A stretch of 64,000 nt of DNA from Nocardia pseudovaccinii NBRC 100343 (lineage in GTDB: Bacteria > Actinomycetota > Actinomycetes > Mycobacteriales > Mycobacteriaceae), in NCBI RefSeq assembly GCF_001613225.1, contig NZ_BDBY01000187.1:1-64000 (forward strand), written 5' to 3'. Made by a program: the position numbers and the translations under genes. The notes below the pieces were generated by a model. It worked only from the letters and a program-made list of their open reading frames with translations, had not been told where the DNA came from and ran no database searches. Shown piece by piece: positions 44,101 through 51,824 of the stretch. Position 1 is the stretch's first letter. Each line of letters opens with the position of its first letter.

Positions 44101-45294
44101 GAAAAGTCCGCGGTGGCGGGCGAGTTCGGGATGGGCCGGGTCGGCGTGCAGCGTCGCCGGTATGCGGCCGTGGTGCAGCGCCAGGGTGGTCTTGATGAAC
44201 GCGGCGATGCCCGCGGCCGTATTGGTGTGCCCGATATTGCTTTTCACCGAACCGATCGCGATCGGCTCCGGCGCGGCGCGGTCGCCGAAGACCGCTGCCA
44301 GCGCTGCCAATTCGATCTGATCACCCAAAGCTGTCGCGGTGCCGTGTGCCTCGATGAGACCGACCTCGTCGGGTTCGACATCGGCGGCGGCCAGCGCCTC
44401 GGCGACGACCCGAGCCTGTCCGGTCGCCGATGGCGCGGTGAATCCCGCCTTCCCCGCGCCGTCGTGGTTCACCGCGCTGCCGCGCAGCACCGCGTAGATC
44501 GGATCACCGTCGGCCATGGCGTCTTCCAGCCGACGCAACAGCACAATGCCGACGCCTTGGCTGTGCACCATGCCCGACGCCTCGGCCCCGAAGGCTCGGG
44601 TGTGCCCGTCGGCGGCGAAGATGGCGTCCGGTACGTGCAGGTAGCCGTGCCCTTGCGGCACAATGAGCGAAACACCGCCCGCGAGTGCGGCATCGCACTC
44701 ACCGTTGCCCAATGACTGGGCGGCTGTGTGCACGGCGACCAGCGAGGTGGCGCAGGTGGCCTGCACCGCCATCACCGGTCCGGTCAGATCCAGCCGGTAG
44801 GCGATCTGCTGCGGGAAGTAGTCGGTGATCGAACCCATCGTCGCCTGCAGATACCCGAGCGGGTCGAGGTGGGCGGTGTGTCGATAGCGAGCGAGGTTGT
44901 CGGCGAGGTAATCGCTGTGCGAGGCGCCGGTGAAGACGCCGACCGCGCCGAGTCCCGCCCCACCGGCATGGCCGGCGTCGCCGAGGGCGTTCCACGAGCA
45001 CTCCAGCAGCAGGCGCAGCTGGGGGTCGAGCAGTTCGGCTTCACCGGCGGTGAAACCGAAGTGGTCCGGGTCGAAGCGATCCTGGTCATCGATGAGCCCG
45101 CCAACTGGCACGTAGTTGCGGTGTGCGCGCAGCTCGGCCGGTACGCCGCGCTCGGCCAGTTCGGTGTCGCTGAATCGGCTCAATCCCTCCCGGCCCGAGG
45201 CGAGCAGATCCCAGTAGGCAGCGAGGTCGGGGGCGCCGGGGAAGCGGCAGGCCATGCCGACGATCGCGATGGCGTCGAGGTCACTATTGGTCAT
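38113..45294 (-). CDS. hybrid PKS-NRPS: KS-AT-ACP-Cy-PCP-Cy-PCP-TE
   Basis: A 2393-aa megasynthase of yersiniabactin HMWP1 type. Domains: KS 1-430 (Cys181 in ATCATSLVAVH, His317, His356); AT 515-800 (GHSLGEY, Ser610; no YASH, so malonyl is likely); ACP (FFALGGTSML, Ser972); Cy 1030-1460 (intact DALICD, 1165-1170); PCP (GLGGDSVL, Ser1506); Cy 1565-2000 (SLLVAD, 1701-1706, replacing the first Asp); PCP (AIGGDSVL, Ser2063); TE 2115-2393 (GWSMGG, Ser2192; His 2360-2361). No KR, DH, MT or adenylation domain is present. The two PCPs must be loaded in trans, as one A domain loads several carriers in yersiniabactin synthetase. The order predicts a malonate unit then two cysteine-derived units. Overlaps its neighbours on both sides. 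Confidence 0.92.
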   Translation of the reverse strand: MTNSDLDAIAIVGMACRFPGAPDLAAYWDLLASGREGLSRFSDTELAERGVPAELRAHRNYVPVGGLIDDQDRFDPDHFGFTAGEAELLDPQLRLLLECSWNALGDAGHAGGAGLGAVGVFTGASHSDYLADNLARYRHTAHLDPLGYLQATMGSITDYFPQQIAYRLDLTGPVMAVQATCATSLVAVHTAAQSLGNGECDAALAGGVSLIVPQGHGYLHVPDAIFAADGHTRAFGAEASGMVHSQGVGIVLLRRLEDAMADGDPIYAVLRGSAVNHDGAGKAGFTAPSATGQARVVAEALAAADVEPDEVGLIEAHGTATALGDQIELAALAAVFGDRAAPEPIAIGSVKSNIGHTNTAAGIAAFIKTTLALHHGRIPATLHADPAHPELARHRGLFAVVNHTTDWRQGTRIAGVSSFGIGGTNCHIVLEQAPTDTPQSDPDDRAQLLLFSGHSEQSCRAQLDLAAAHIDADSRADYAYTQLRGRHTDGGWRSAAILTEHGPQQVASQRPPVQRPHIVFAFPGAGAQFSGMGSGLHRDEPVFADTIDKCADALRPLLDFDIRDIVSGRAPQSSVDDVRYGQPALFAVSLATAMTLREFGIAPDGVLGHSLGEYAAAVVAGMMDLADAARLAAVRSLALAEAAPGGMLAVELSETELGDLLADHPDLTIAAINAPDACVVSGPAAALGDLTTVLNRSGIRSAELRIDAALHSPAVADAVAAVREAATTVPTRPAAIPLYSTLTGQTTRTVDAEHWARHLREPVRFAAAVQAAAGAQPTVIVQVGPGNALAALARRNAPAGLVATLSTLADADEAAETSSPDRAALLAAVGQLWCAGAALRPEALHSRRRRVRLPGFPFQRRRAWIDPPQAPASVSNSATNNGHSAALLESSAAPSQARGHDPTHPGKDRDTLADNAIHLGDLARSGVTRLHRDNPIEFTTADEQLVAALWGELLGAPVTAADADFFALGGTSMLATRMLEQLNDQQQADIRLRELLAQPTVATFAKLLSSRRTSSTESVAPTPEIIEDTAAEPFPLTRVQHAYWVGRSGAFGLSDVSCHIYLEYDCTDLDLDRYQQAWHRLIARHDMLRAVITEDGRNRVLDTVPDYRIRRHDLTDLPAAEREDTLADLRRQLSHRVHRPDRWPLFDVRAATIDDTTTRVFLGIDALICDAGSFLVLDRDLRHFYDDPTTTLPPVRTRFADYVAHTATRLDTPTRRRAVAYWQQRMDLIPGPPALPTRTRTQTRPWFARRSGQLDATEWTSLRRISAEHGVTPSAVLLTAYADVLAAWSGDERFAVMLTLIDRPSALPGIEDVIGDFTTLLAHEVERTGAESFADRVKRTQQRLFDDIDHRDYSALELLAELSTRFGERQLLPVVFTSALDVAELVGADPDLEWAGPMVHGVSQTPQVWLDHQAFTHAGALQLQWDVLETVLDPDAADTAFAAYLAWLRQLVADPSIWTTADAGPRLTSPGADVAATIEAIWTQVLGLETDTVRADSTFVGLGGDSVLAVRMATMVRGRLGVAVPVVDLVGDLTFDQLVAFIAERRADTPAAASVELVHQDDPTAAFGLTPLQQAYWVGQQHGWALSYDSAHNYVDFRLSGIDPTEVESAVRSQIRRQPMLRAIFLPDGTQQVLDETDPRLTVLPITALDRRGAEVGAIDALLAQTRAEMQRSGPAMDPWPFRITAIRLPGDELSLHIVCSLLVADGWSVQLMFTELFTYLDEPNTVLPPLTAHFGDYVETINRQRQQPEWQAQRDWWWDRLDELPTAPNLPLATPFDQVRPDTLVRRELRVSGMQMTALRTRCTEYGITPTAAFATCYAIALARLAGHRRFLLNVLYLNRLHLPADLDHAIGPYAATVLLDVDLPAPAPFIDAARRMQDATAAMLDHGQVSGVEIVRELGRRRRDTAPQAPVVFHSTLGLHPPGGTPQTVRVSEFYQRVRTPQVALDMQVFQWDWDDSVVVNLDAVAELFSPGVLDTLFADIRAQIAALIEAPETWTATVELPAAERSATAAATTGRAAASGPLGTDAEHAVAALWARMLDIEPDDARFDRATDFFAIGGDSVLAIRMLNRLRGELGLVVTPRAFLADPTLAATAAAAEVQQVAAAYDDCAVTLRDGTGNPVFLLHPTGGDVLCYTELARKLSTDRRVIGIQDPALAGARGPESVAELARIYEGVLRTQQPTGPYSLGGWSMGGILAHEVARRLQDSGETVAVLALIDANIADRIRPTNAGEFWSRYLGSLEAFLDIDLDSASLDTELPEQQLREAITRRLTAAGLAGRDRATRQLRETTFERHLRALGAHSTGFLDNDGLETLIVRAELPAPRNSGVGMGVDDCRDLPDLGWRDYTDGTIITHTVAAHHYSLLHEPTVDAVARLVSQALERAGTKVGQRHG

Positions 45295-45788
45295 CAGGCG
45301 ATCTCCAATTCCGAATGCACCGGGGTCTTTCCGCGCGCGATCGCCAGGACCGGGCAGGATTGATCGACGAGGTGTTGAAGTTCTCGGTAGCGCCCCGGCG
45401 CGCTCGGGCCGCTGACCCGCGCTCGCAGCTGGATCGCGCCGACCTGTGGCGTCGTGTCGATGCCGAATACCGGGCCCATATCCAACTGGGCGCTGATATC
45501 GACGGTGAGTGAGTCGATTTCGATTCCCAGGCGGGCCGCGTGGAAGCGGTAGGTGACGATCTGGCAGGTGCCGAGGGCGGCGAGCGCGAGTCCGATCGGG
45601 TCCGGGCCCGCGTTACCGCCACCCGCCGCGACGGGTTCGTCTACCACCAGCGCGTGTCCGTTGATTCGGACGCTCACCTCGGTGGCCGTGCCCGGCCGGT
45701 GCTCGGTGTGGGCGGTGAAGCTTTGTCTGCGGTCGTCCCGGCGGCGCAGGATGGTTTGCAGCTGCGCTACGACATCAGTGAGCGGCAT
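45294..45788 (-). CDS. OsmC-family protein
   Basis: A 164-aa OsmC-fold protein with the two family cysteines: ALAALGTCQIVTYRFHAARL and LVDQSCPVLAIARG. OsmC proteins reduce hydroperoxides or handle reactive sulfur through these cysteines. It is sandwiched between the two megasynthase genes, overlapping the first by 14 bp and the second by one base (TGATG). A task in protecting thiol intermediates or processing a product sulfur is an inference; OsmC proteins are not standard parts of thiazoline siderophore clusters. Confidence 0.85.
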   Translation of the reverse strand: MPLTDVVAQLQTILRRRDDRRQSFTAHTEHRPGTATEVSVRINGHALVVDEPVAAGGGNAGPDPIGLALAALGTCQIVTYRFHAARLGIEIDSLTVDISAQLDMGPVFGIDTTPQVGAIQLRARVSGPSAPGRYRELQHLVDQSCPVLAIARGKTPVHSELEIA

Positions 45789-48700
45789 GCGATGCCTGCC
45801 TCGCTTTCGATCGATGGGCGCGCCGCCGCTTGCCGCGTTCGGCGGCGTCGGTGAGATTCGGTGCGGCCCGCAGTGATTCGTCTCGGTGATCGGCGTCGGA
45901 TCCGTTGCTCTGCTGGGCGATCCAGACGGCGAGGCGGCGGACCGAACCGTGCCGGAACAGATCCGGCACGGTCAGTTCTGGTGCCAGCCGTCGCAGCCGG
46001 CGGTGTGCCCGGACCAGGGTCAACGACGTCGCGCCCAGGTCGTAGAAGGGTGTCGTCGGCGCTACCCCCGGTCCGAGGAGTTCGGTGAAGACCGCGGTGA
46101 CGGCCTGTTCGATATCGGCGGGTGCCACCGGCTCATCGCCTGCGGGTTCATCGAAGCTCAGCATGAACTCGACCAGAGGTGCGGTAGCGGCTATTTCGGA
46201 GACCAACACGTCATGCGTGGCAGCCGCACCACGCAGCTGGTGTGTCCACTCGATGGCCGTCGAGTGAGCCGCACCGCTGTCGAGCTCACCCGGCTCCAGC
46301 CGCATCGTGAGCGTCAAACCGCGGCTGCGCGCCTGTCGCGCGGCCTCGACCAGCCATCCGGCATCCACCGCGCGCAGCAGATCGTCGGCGGCTGACCTAT
46401 TGGTCTCGGAGGTGGCGATTCCATTGCGGCGGAAGGGGTTCGGTAGTCGTGAGGTATCGACCTTGCCGTTCGGTGTCAGTGGGATCGAGTCGAGCGGCAC
46501 CCACCGCGACGGCACCATGTACTGCGGCAGGTGCCGGGCAGCGTAGGCGGCCAATTCATCCGACTCCGGAAGTGTGGCCCCGGCAACGAGATAGCCGACC
46601 AGCCGCGCCCGGTCGTCGGCCCCGGGCAGCACCGCGGCGACGCAGCGGCGCACGCCGGGATGGCGGGTGAGGACCGATTCGATCTCGCCCAGCTCGATCC
46701 GATGGCCGCGGATCTTGACCTGGCGGTCCACTCGGCCGAGGAATTCGATCGTACCGTCGGGTCGCCATCGCCCCAGATCTCCGGTGCGGTACAGGCGTTC
46801 GCCGAGGTGTTGATTCCACACGAATCGACGTTCGGTCTGTTCCGGGTCACCGACATAGCCGCGCGCCAGACCGGCGCCACCGATATTCAGCTCGCCGGGC
46901 ACCCCGACCGGGCACGGTCGACCGTCCTCGTCCAGGATCAGGAAGAACTGATCGCGCAGCGCGCGACCGTAGGGAATGCTCGTCCACTCCGGTGCAACCT
47001 GGTCGATGGGGTAGTGGATCGACCAGATCGCGGCCTCGGTCGCGCCGCCGAGACTGATCACCCGCAGCCCGGGAACGAGCGCACGCAGGCGGTCGGGCAG
47101 GGAGATCGGTATCCAGTCACCGGAGAGCAGCATCAGCCGCAAAGAGCGCAGCTGGGCAGCCGCGGCGGGATCGGCCTCGGCGTATTCGACCAGCATTTCC
47201 GCGACCGCGGGCGCGGTATTCCACACCGTCACCTGATGTTCGGCGATCAGGTCACACCAGTGCCCGGGATCGCGCTGCCGGCCCGCCTCGGGCATGACGA
47301 GCGCGCCACCGACACCGAGCACACCGAACATGTCGTAGATGGACAGATCGAAACTCAACGCCGACAACGCCAGCACCCGATCATTCGAACCGATGCCGAA
47401 CCGGTGATTGATGTCGTCGATGGTTACCCGCGCGGCGCGATGTTCGATCGCCACACCCTTGGGCGTACCGGTCGAACCCGAGGTGAAGATGATGTAGGCC
47501 AGCTCGTCCGGTTCACCACGATCCGGATCGACGGCCACGGTACCGCCGGCGTCCTTATCGATGCGATGCCCGATGACGTTGTGCGGCAATCGGTCCCGTG
47601 TCTGCGCGGTCACCACTGCGTGGGTGAGCTCGGCGCGCTCGCACACTGACGCGATGCGTGCCTCGGGCCACTCCGGCTCGATCGGTACGAAGGTCGCACC
47701 GGCCCACAGGACGGCGTACACCGCGACGATCTGTCCGGCCGACTTCGGCAGTACGACCGCTACCCGGTCGCCGGAACCGACACCGGCGGAGACCAAGTGG
47801 GCGGCGAGGGCCTGGGATCTCGCCAGCAGTTCGGCATGGGTCGTGGCACCGGCCGGACCCAAGATCGCCGGTGCGTCCGGTTGAGTCAGCGTGATCGCGT
47901 GCTGGGGATCGGTGAGCAGCGGTGCCGTGGCCGGATCGGGCCCGGACTCCATCGTCTCGAAGTAAGGATTCCACCCGAGATCGACGCTGTCCCAAGCACT
48001 GTCGCTATCGGCCAGCTTGTGTAGCAAGCGCACGTACGCCGCCAGCATCTGCCCGACGAATTCGCTCGGCAACACCTCCGTCACCGCATCCCAGGCGATC
48101 CGTAAACCACCGGCCTCGTCCCAAACGATATGGTCGAGCACAACCTGCGGGGTCTGTGAGACGCCGAACACCTCGGCACCGAGCCAGCCCGCCGCCGCGC
48201 CGCGCGCTCCGCCGAGGCCGACACCGCTGGTGAACACGACCGGATAGCGTGGCGTGAGCTCACCGGCCTGGGTGCGCTGCACTTCGACGCCGCTATAGGA
48301 GCGATGCTCCAGATCGGCCCAGAACCGGGTGTTGACCTGCGCGGCGAATTCAGCGAAGCCCGCCCAGGCGCCCAGTGCGGCTGCGGGCAGTTCGACCAGG
48401 GCGGTGGTAGTGAAGTCGCCGACCACATCCAGATGGTCGGCCGTATCGGGGCGATCGAAGAGCGTGGCGTTGAGACAGAACGGATCCGTTGCGCCCCAAC
48501 GCGACAGTGTCAATCCGAACGCCGCGAGCAATACCGCCGTCGGGCTCAGCCCGCGCGCCGCCGCCCGCGTGGTCAGCGCCGACCATTTCTGAGAATCGAG
48601 TTCGGCGCCGTGCCGTGCGAATCTGGGTCGACGCACCTGCTCGGGTGCCACGGCATACGGCAGTCGGGGGCCGGACGGAAGCGTCGCCGCACGCGCCTGC

Positions 48701-49614
48701 CAGTATTCGCGGTCCTGTTCGCGGCGTTGCCCATCGGACTGCTTGCGCTCGCGCAGCAACCGCAGAAACGAAGCCGCCGGGGCGAGCGTTGCGGTGGGGT
48801 CCGCGACGAGCTCGCCCCACTGACGCATCAGCAGATTCCAGCTCGCCATATCCAGCACGATGATGTCGAATCCCACCAGCAGTCGCAGGTTCCCCTCGGG
48901 GAGCAGCACGGCGTGGATATCGAACAGCGGCCACACGGTGGTGTCGCGAACCTGATGTGACCGCTCCCGGCGCAACACATTCAGGGTGGACTCGACCTCG
49001 TCGGGGCGCATACGCAGATCGGTTACCTCGATGCGGTACCGCGGACCCGGCGGTTGGACGCGTTGGGTGCCGTCATCGGTGATGGTCGCGCGCAGCATCT
49101 CGTGGTGATCGACCAGCCGATTCCACGCGAGTTCGAGTGCTCGCACCTCCGCCACCGGATCCGCCGCGACGAATCGCGCCACGTCGCGCTCGAATTCGAA
49201 GTAATAGAAGGTGGCCACCCCACCCAACGGCATATCGGCTTCCCGTCCGACCCAGTACGAGGCCTGGATCGGGGTGAGCTCCTCTTCATCCGCCCGGCTC
49301 GATGCGGGCGCGTGTTCAGCCGTGCCGACCGATGATTCGGCCGCCGACCCGGCCTCCGCCGCTGTCGCACCCCGCTGCTCGACCTCTGCGGTCAACGATT
49401 CGAGGGTGGCGCCGACGAACAACTCCAGCGGAACCCGCACCCCGATCCGCTCCGCGAGCCGCAGATGTAGCCGGACCGCCAGGAACGAGTCCATCCCCAG
49501 TTCCTGCAACCTTCGAGTCGAAACCAATTCCCGCGGTTGCACTTTGAGTACCGTGCCGACACACCGTCGGACCTCGTCTGCTGCTGTCACAATCTCCAGC
49601 CCTTGCTCGACCAA
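45775..49614 (-). CDS. NRPS: ArCP-Cy-A(Cys)-PCP
   Basis: A 1279-aa NRPS like PchE or HMWP2. Domains: N-terminal carrier 10-80 (LQELGMDSFLAV, Ser43), Cy 110-550 (DIIVLD, 250-255, intact), A 575-1055 (FTSGSTGTPKG, SFDLSIYDMF, YRTGDLGRW, NGKVDTSRL), then an unassigned 90-residue stretch (about 1066-1155) and a PCP (YDLGATSLTL, Ser1197). Read against the usual pocket positions, the A domain gives D-L-Y-N-L-S-L-I-W, the cysteine code of pyochelin and yersiniabactin synthetases. So an aryl or acyl starter on the first carrier is condensed with cysteine and cyclised. Start: TTG at 49614 or GTG at 49590, the latter after AAGGGCTGGAGATT. A Zur-type box lies 20 bp upstream. Confidence 0.93.
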   Translation of the reverse strand: MVEQGLEIVTAADEVRRCVGTVLKVQPRELVSTRRLQELGMDSFLAVRLHLRLAERIGVRVPLELFVGATLESLTAEVEQRGATAAEAGSAAESSVGTAEHAPASSRADEEELTPIQASYWVGREADMPLGGVATFYYFEFERDVARFVAADPVAEVRALELAWNRLVDHHEMLRATITDDGTQRVQPPGPRYRIEVTDLRMRPDEVESTLNVLRRERSHQVRDTTVWPLFDIHAVLLPEGNLRLLVGFDIIVLDMASWNLLMRQWGELVADPTATLAPAASFLRLLRERKQSDGQRREQDREYWQARAATLPSGPRLPYAVAPEQVRRPRFARHGAELDSQKWSALTTRAAARGLSPTAVLLAAFGLTLSRWGATDPFCLNATLFDRPDTADHLDVVGDFTTTALVELPAAALGAWAGFAEFAAQVNTRFWADLEHRSYSGVEVQRTQAGELTPRYPVVFTSGVGLGGARGAAAGWLGAEVFGVSQTPQVVLDHIVWDEAGGLRIAWDAVTEVLPSEFVGQMLAAYVRLLHKLADSDSAWDSVDLGWNPYFETMESGPDPATAPLLTDPQHAITLTQPDAPAILGPAGATTHAELLARSQALAAHLVSAGVGSGDRVAVVLPKSAGQIVAVYAVLWAGATFVPIEPEWPEARIASVCERAELTHAVVTAQTRDRLPHNVIGHRIDKDAGGTVAVDPDRGEPDELAYIIFTSGSTGTPKGVAIEHRAARVTIDDINHRFGIGSNDRVLALSALSFDLSIYDMFGVLGVGGALVMPEAGRQRDPGHWCDLIAEHQVTVWNTAPAVAEMLVEYAEADPAAAAQLRSLRLMLLSGDWIPISLPDRLRALVPGLRVISLGGATEAAIWSIHYPIDQVAPEWTSIPYGRALRDQFFLILDEDGRPCPVGVPGELNIGGAGLARGYVGDPEQTERRFVWNQHLGERLYRTGDLGRWRPDGTIEFLGRVDRQVKIRGHRIELGEIESVLTRHPGVRRCVAAVLPGADDRARLVGYLVAGATLPESDELAAYAARHLPQYMVPSRWVPLDSIPLTPNGKVDTSRLPNPFRRNGIATSETNRSAADDLLRAVDAGWLVEAARQARSRGLTLTMRLEPGELDSGAAHSTAIEWTHQLRGAAATHDVLVSEIAATAPLVEFMLSFDEPAGDEPVAPADIEQAVTAVFTELLGPGVAPTTPFYDLGATSLTLVRAHRRLRRLAPELTVPDLFRHGSVRRLAVWIAQQSNGSDADHRDESLRAAPNLTDAAERGKRRRAHRSKARQASHAAH

Positions 49615-49633
49615 CCCGATACCGCTACGTTAA

Positions 49634-49648
49634 CGATAATGATTATCA
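49634..49648. promoter_or_regulatory. Zur-type box in the divergent metallophore promoter
   Basis: CGATAATGATTATCA is a near-perfect palindrome (GATAAT-G-ATTATC) of the Fur/Zur superfamily, in the AT-rich gap between the nine-gene biosynthetic operon (minus) and the aldo/keto reductase gene (plus). It could repress both. It does not resemble the IdeR/DtxR iron box (TTAGG-type), which argues for zinc rather than iron control. Confidence 0.7.
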
Positions 49649-49751
49649 ATATCAATCATTGGCGGTCGGCGGCCACGCGAGGTAGCGCCAGTGATGGGAA
49701 GGCTGGGGTCGCGACTGATTGTTCGGCCGACACTGCCAGGAGGGAACAGCT

Positions 49752-50840
49752 TTGGTGAATGACACGACGCGTCGCGGCCCAGACGCTCTCGACAGCTATC
49801 GCCTGCTCGGGCGGTCAGGGCTACGGGTATCGCCGCTATCGCTAGGAACCATGACCTTCGGCACCGACTGGGGCTGGGGATCGGACAAGCTCGAGGCCCG
49901 CCGGATATTCGACACCTACGTCGGACGCGGCGGCAACTTCATCGATACCGCGAATCAGTACACCAACGGCACCGCCGAGGAGTGGCTGGGCGAGTTCGCC
50001 GCTGCCGATCGCGAAACTCTGGTGCTGGCAACCAAATACAGTGCGATCCGACGGCTCACCGATCCGAATTCCGGTGGCAATCACCGCAAGAGCATGGTGG
50101 CCTCGGTCGAGGCGAGTCTGCGCCGACTGCGCACCGACTACCTCGACCTGCTGTATCTACACCTGTGGGACGGGCTGACGCCGCTGGATGAAATCGTGCG
50201 CGCCATGGATGATCTCGTCCGTGCGGGCAAAGTCCTCTACCTCGGCATCTCCGATACCCCCGCGTGGCAGATCGCGCGCATGCAAACGTTGGTGGAGCTA
50301 CGCGGCTGGTCACCGCTGATCGCGTTGCAGATCGAATACAACCTCATCGAGCGCACCGGGGAACGCGAACTGATTCCCATGGCGCAGGAGCTCGGCCTCG
50401 GTGTAGTCCCCTGGTCCCCCTTGGCCAGTGGTGTGCTGACCGGCAAATACACCCGCGCCGATCTCGCCGACGCCACCGCGACAGGGGGATCGCGAAAGAG
50501 CATCGCGGTAGCCAATGACTCACTGACCGAACGCGGACTGGCGATCGCCGATGTCGTCGGTCGGGTCGCCGAGGAACTCGGGCACACACCCGCGCAGGTC
50601 GCACTGGCCTGGACGCTGCGCAACCCCGCCGTCACCGCACCCATCCTCGGAGCCCGCACCACACGGCAACTCGACGACAACCTCGGCGCATTGAGTGTGA
50701 CCTTCGATGACCACCACCTGAAGCGGTTGCACCAGGCATCCGCGGTGGAACTCGGTTTCCCCCACGACTTCCTCGCCCGCCCGCTGGCCCGCAGCACCGT
50801 ATTCGGTGACCTGCGCATCCGGGCCGACACGCCCACATGA
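49752..50840 (+). CDS. aldo/keto reductase
   Basis: A 362-aa NADPH-dependent reductase: SGLRVSPLSLGTMTFG, the catalytic Asp/Tyr region NFIDTANQYTNGTAEEWLGE, Lys in LVLATKYS, the His-equivalent LYLHLWDG, and the cofactor region PILGARTTRQLDDNLGAL. The TTG at 49752 lies seven bases after AGGAGGG; a GTG follows directly. It shares the divergent Zur-boxed promoter with the NRPS operon, so it may reduce the beta-keto group or a thiazoline, steps for which no integral domain exists (inference). Confidence 0.9.
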   Translation: MVNDTTRRGPDALDSYRLLGRSGLRVSPLSLGTMTFGTDWGWGSDKLEARRIFDTYVGRGGNFIDTANQYTNGTAEEWLGEFAAADRETLVLATKYSAIRRLTDPNSGGNHRKSMVASVEASLRRLRTDYLDLLYLHLWDGLTPLDEIVRAMDDLVRAGKVLYLGISDTPAWQIARMQTLVELRGWSPLIALQIEYNLIERTGERELIPMAQELGLGVVPWSPLASGVLTGKYTRADLADATATGGSRKSIAVANDSLTERGLAIADVVGRVAEELGHTPAQVALAWTLRNPAVTAPILGARTTRQLDDNLGALSVTFDDHHLKRLHQASAVELGFPHDFLARPLARSTVFGDLRIRADTPT

Positions 50841-50910
50841 GCCGCAGATAACCACGCGCACAAACAATTCTGGCGACTACGCCCAGAACAGGAAGGATGA
50901 GTGCTCGCCG

Positions 50911-51522
50911 ATGCCGAACATCGCCGACGTACTGACAGACCGCATGCTGTCTCGTCCCAGAGGGCGAATCGCTCGCTTGTGGTGGCGGGATATGAAGGCC
51001 CACCACGAGATCTTTCGCGACACCTTGCGCGCATTGGAGCTTCAATCGACGGACAACCTACTCGAAATCGGCTGCGGCGGAGGCACCTTCGTAGGATGGG
51101 CGCTCGAGGCCGGCTGTCGCGCGACCGCCGTCGACCACAGCGCGGATATGGTCGCACTGACCACCGGCAACAATGCCGCCGCGGTGCGCGAGGGTCGCCT
51201 CGAGGTGGTCGAGGCGACAGCCGAGGCGCTACCCCTGCCCGATGAGCAATTCACCTGCGCGGCAATGACAAACGTCTTCTGCTTCCTCGACGCCCCCCGC
51301 GCGCTCACCGAACTGCGGCGGGTACTCGCACCGGGCGCGCGGATCGTCGTGCACACCGTCGCGCCGAATCCGCCCGCATCGGTCGTCCCGCCGCCGGTGG
51401 CCCGACGCATGCGCCTGTACTCCGACGACGACCTACGGGCACTGTTGCAGGACGCGGGGTTCACCGAGCCCAACCTCGCGCGGCTCGGCGCTGCATTCCA
51501 GCTCGTCACGGCCAGCCGCTAA
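50911..51522 (+). CDS. class I SAM methyltransferase
   Basis: A 203-aa methyltransferase: LLEIGCGGGTFVGWALEAGC (SAM loop), TAVDHSADMVALTT, and TNVFCFLDAPRALTELRRVL. It lies 70 bp after the aldo/keto reductase on the same strand and probably shares its transcript. It is the fifth methyltransferase of the cluster. The ATG at 50911 is chosen because homologous sequence starts there, though GGAAGG is further upstream than usual. Confidence 0.85.
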   Translation: MPNIADVLTDRMLSRPRGRIARLWWRDMKAHHEIFRDTLRALELQSTDNLLEIGCGGGTFVGWALEAGCRATAVDHSADMVALTTGNNAAAVREGRLEVVEATAEALPLPDEQFTCAAMTNVFCFLDAPRALTELRRVLAPGARIVVHTVAPNPPASVVPPPVARRMRLYSDDDLRALLQDAGFTEPNLARLGAAFQLVTASR

Positions 51523-51533
51523 CCACCGAGATC

Positions 51534-51553
51534 GACCTGCGCAAGCGCAGGTC
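51534..51553. terminator. hairpin terminator
   Basis: GACCTGCGC and GCGCAGGTC form a perfect 9-bp stem with an AA loop, 12 bp after the methyltransferase stop, followed shortly by GGTTTTGTC. It ends the reductase/methyltransferase transcript and faces the end of the histidine-rich gene. No gene is visible from 51554 to 51824. Confidence 0.7.
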
Positions 51554-51824
51554 GCGTACTCGGTTTTGTCTGATCGTGTCATCGGTGCGGGAGATGGTGG
51601 GCGCACTCATCGCGGGTCACCGCGATTTCCGCTGAGGTCTTCGACGACCACAGGTCCCGCCCGGCGTATCCGAACGGGACGCTGCCGATTCACGAGCCCT
51701 GACCCGAATCGGGGCATTCCGGGTCGTCAAGGCCGCCGCGGCGAAATCTACTGTGGCTCTTATCGCGTCAGCGGCGTAGCCGGTGTTGGCCCGGGACCGA
51801 TGTCGCGCTGGCGGGTCGTCGAAC

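Noticed and set aside
49621..49670. An iron (IdeR/DtxR) box in the NRPS promoter
   Set aside because: The sequence is a GATAAT-ATTATC palindrome of Fur/Zur type; the TTAGG-type IdeR pattern is absent.
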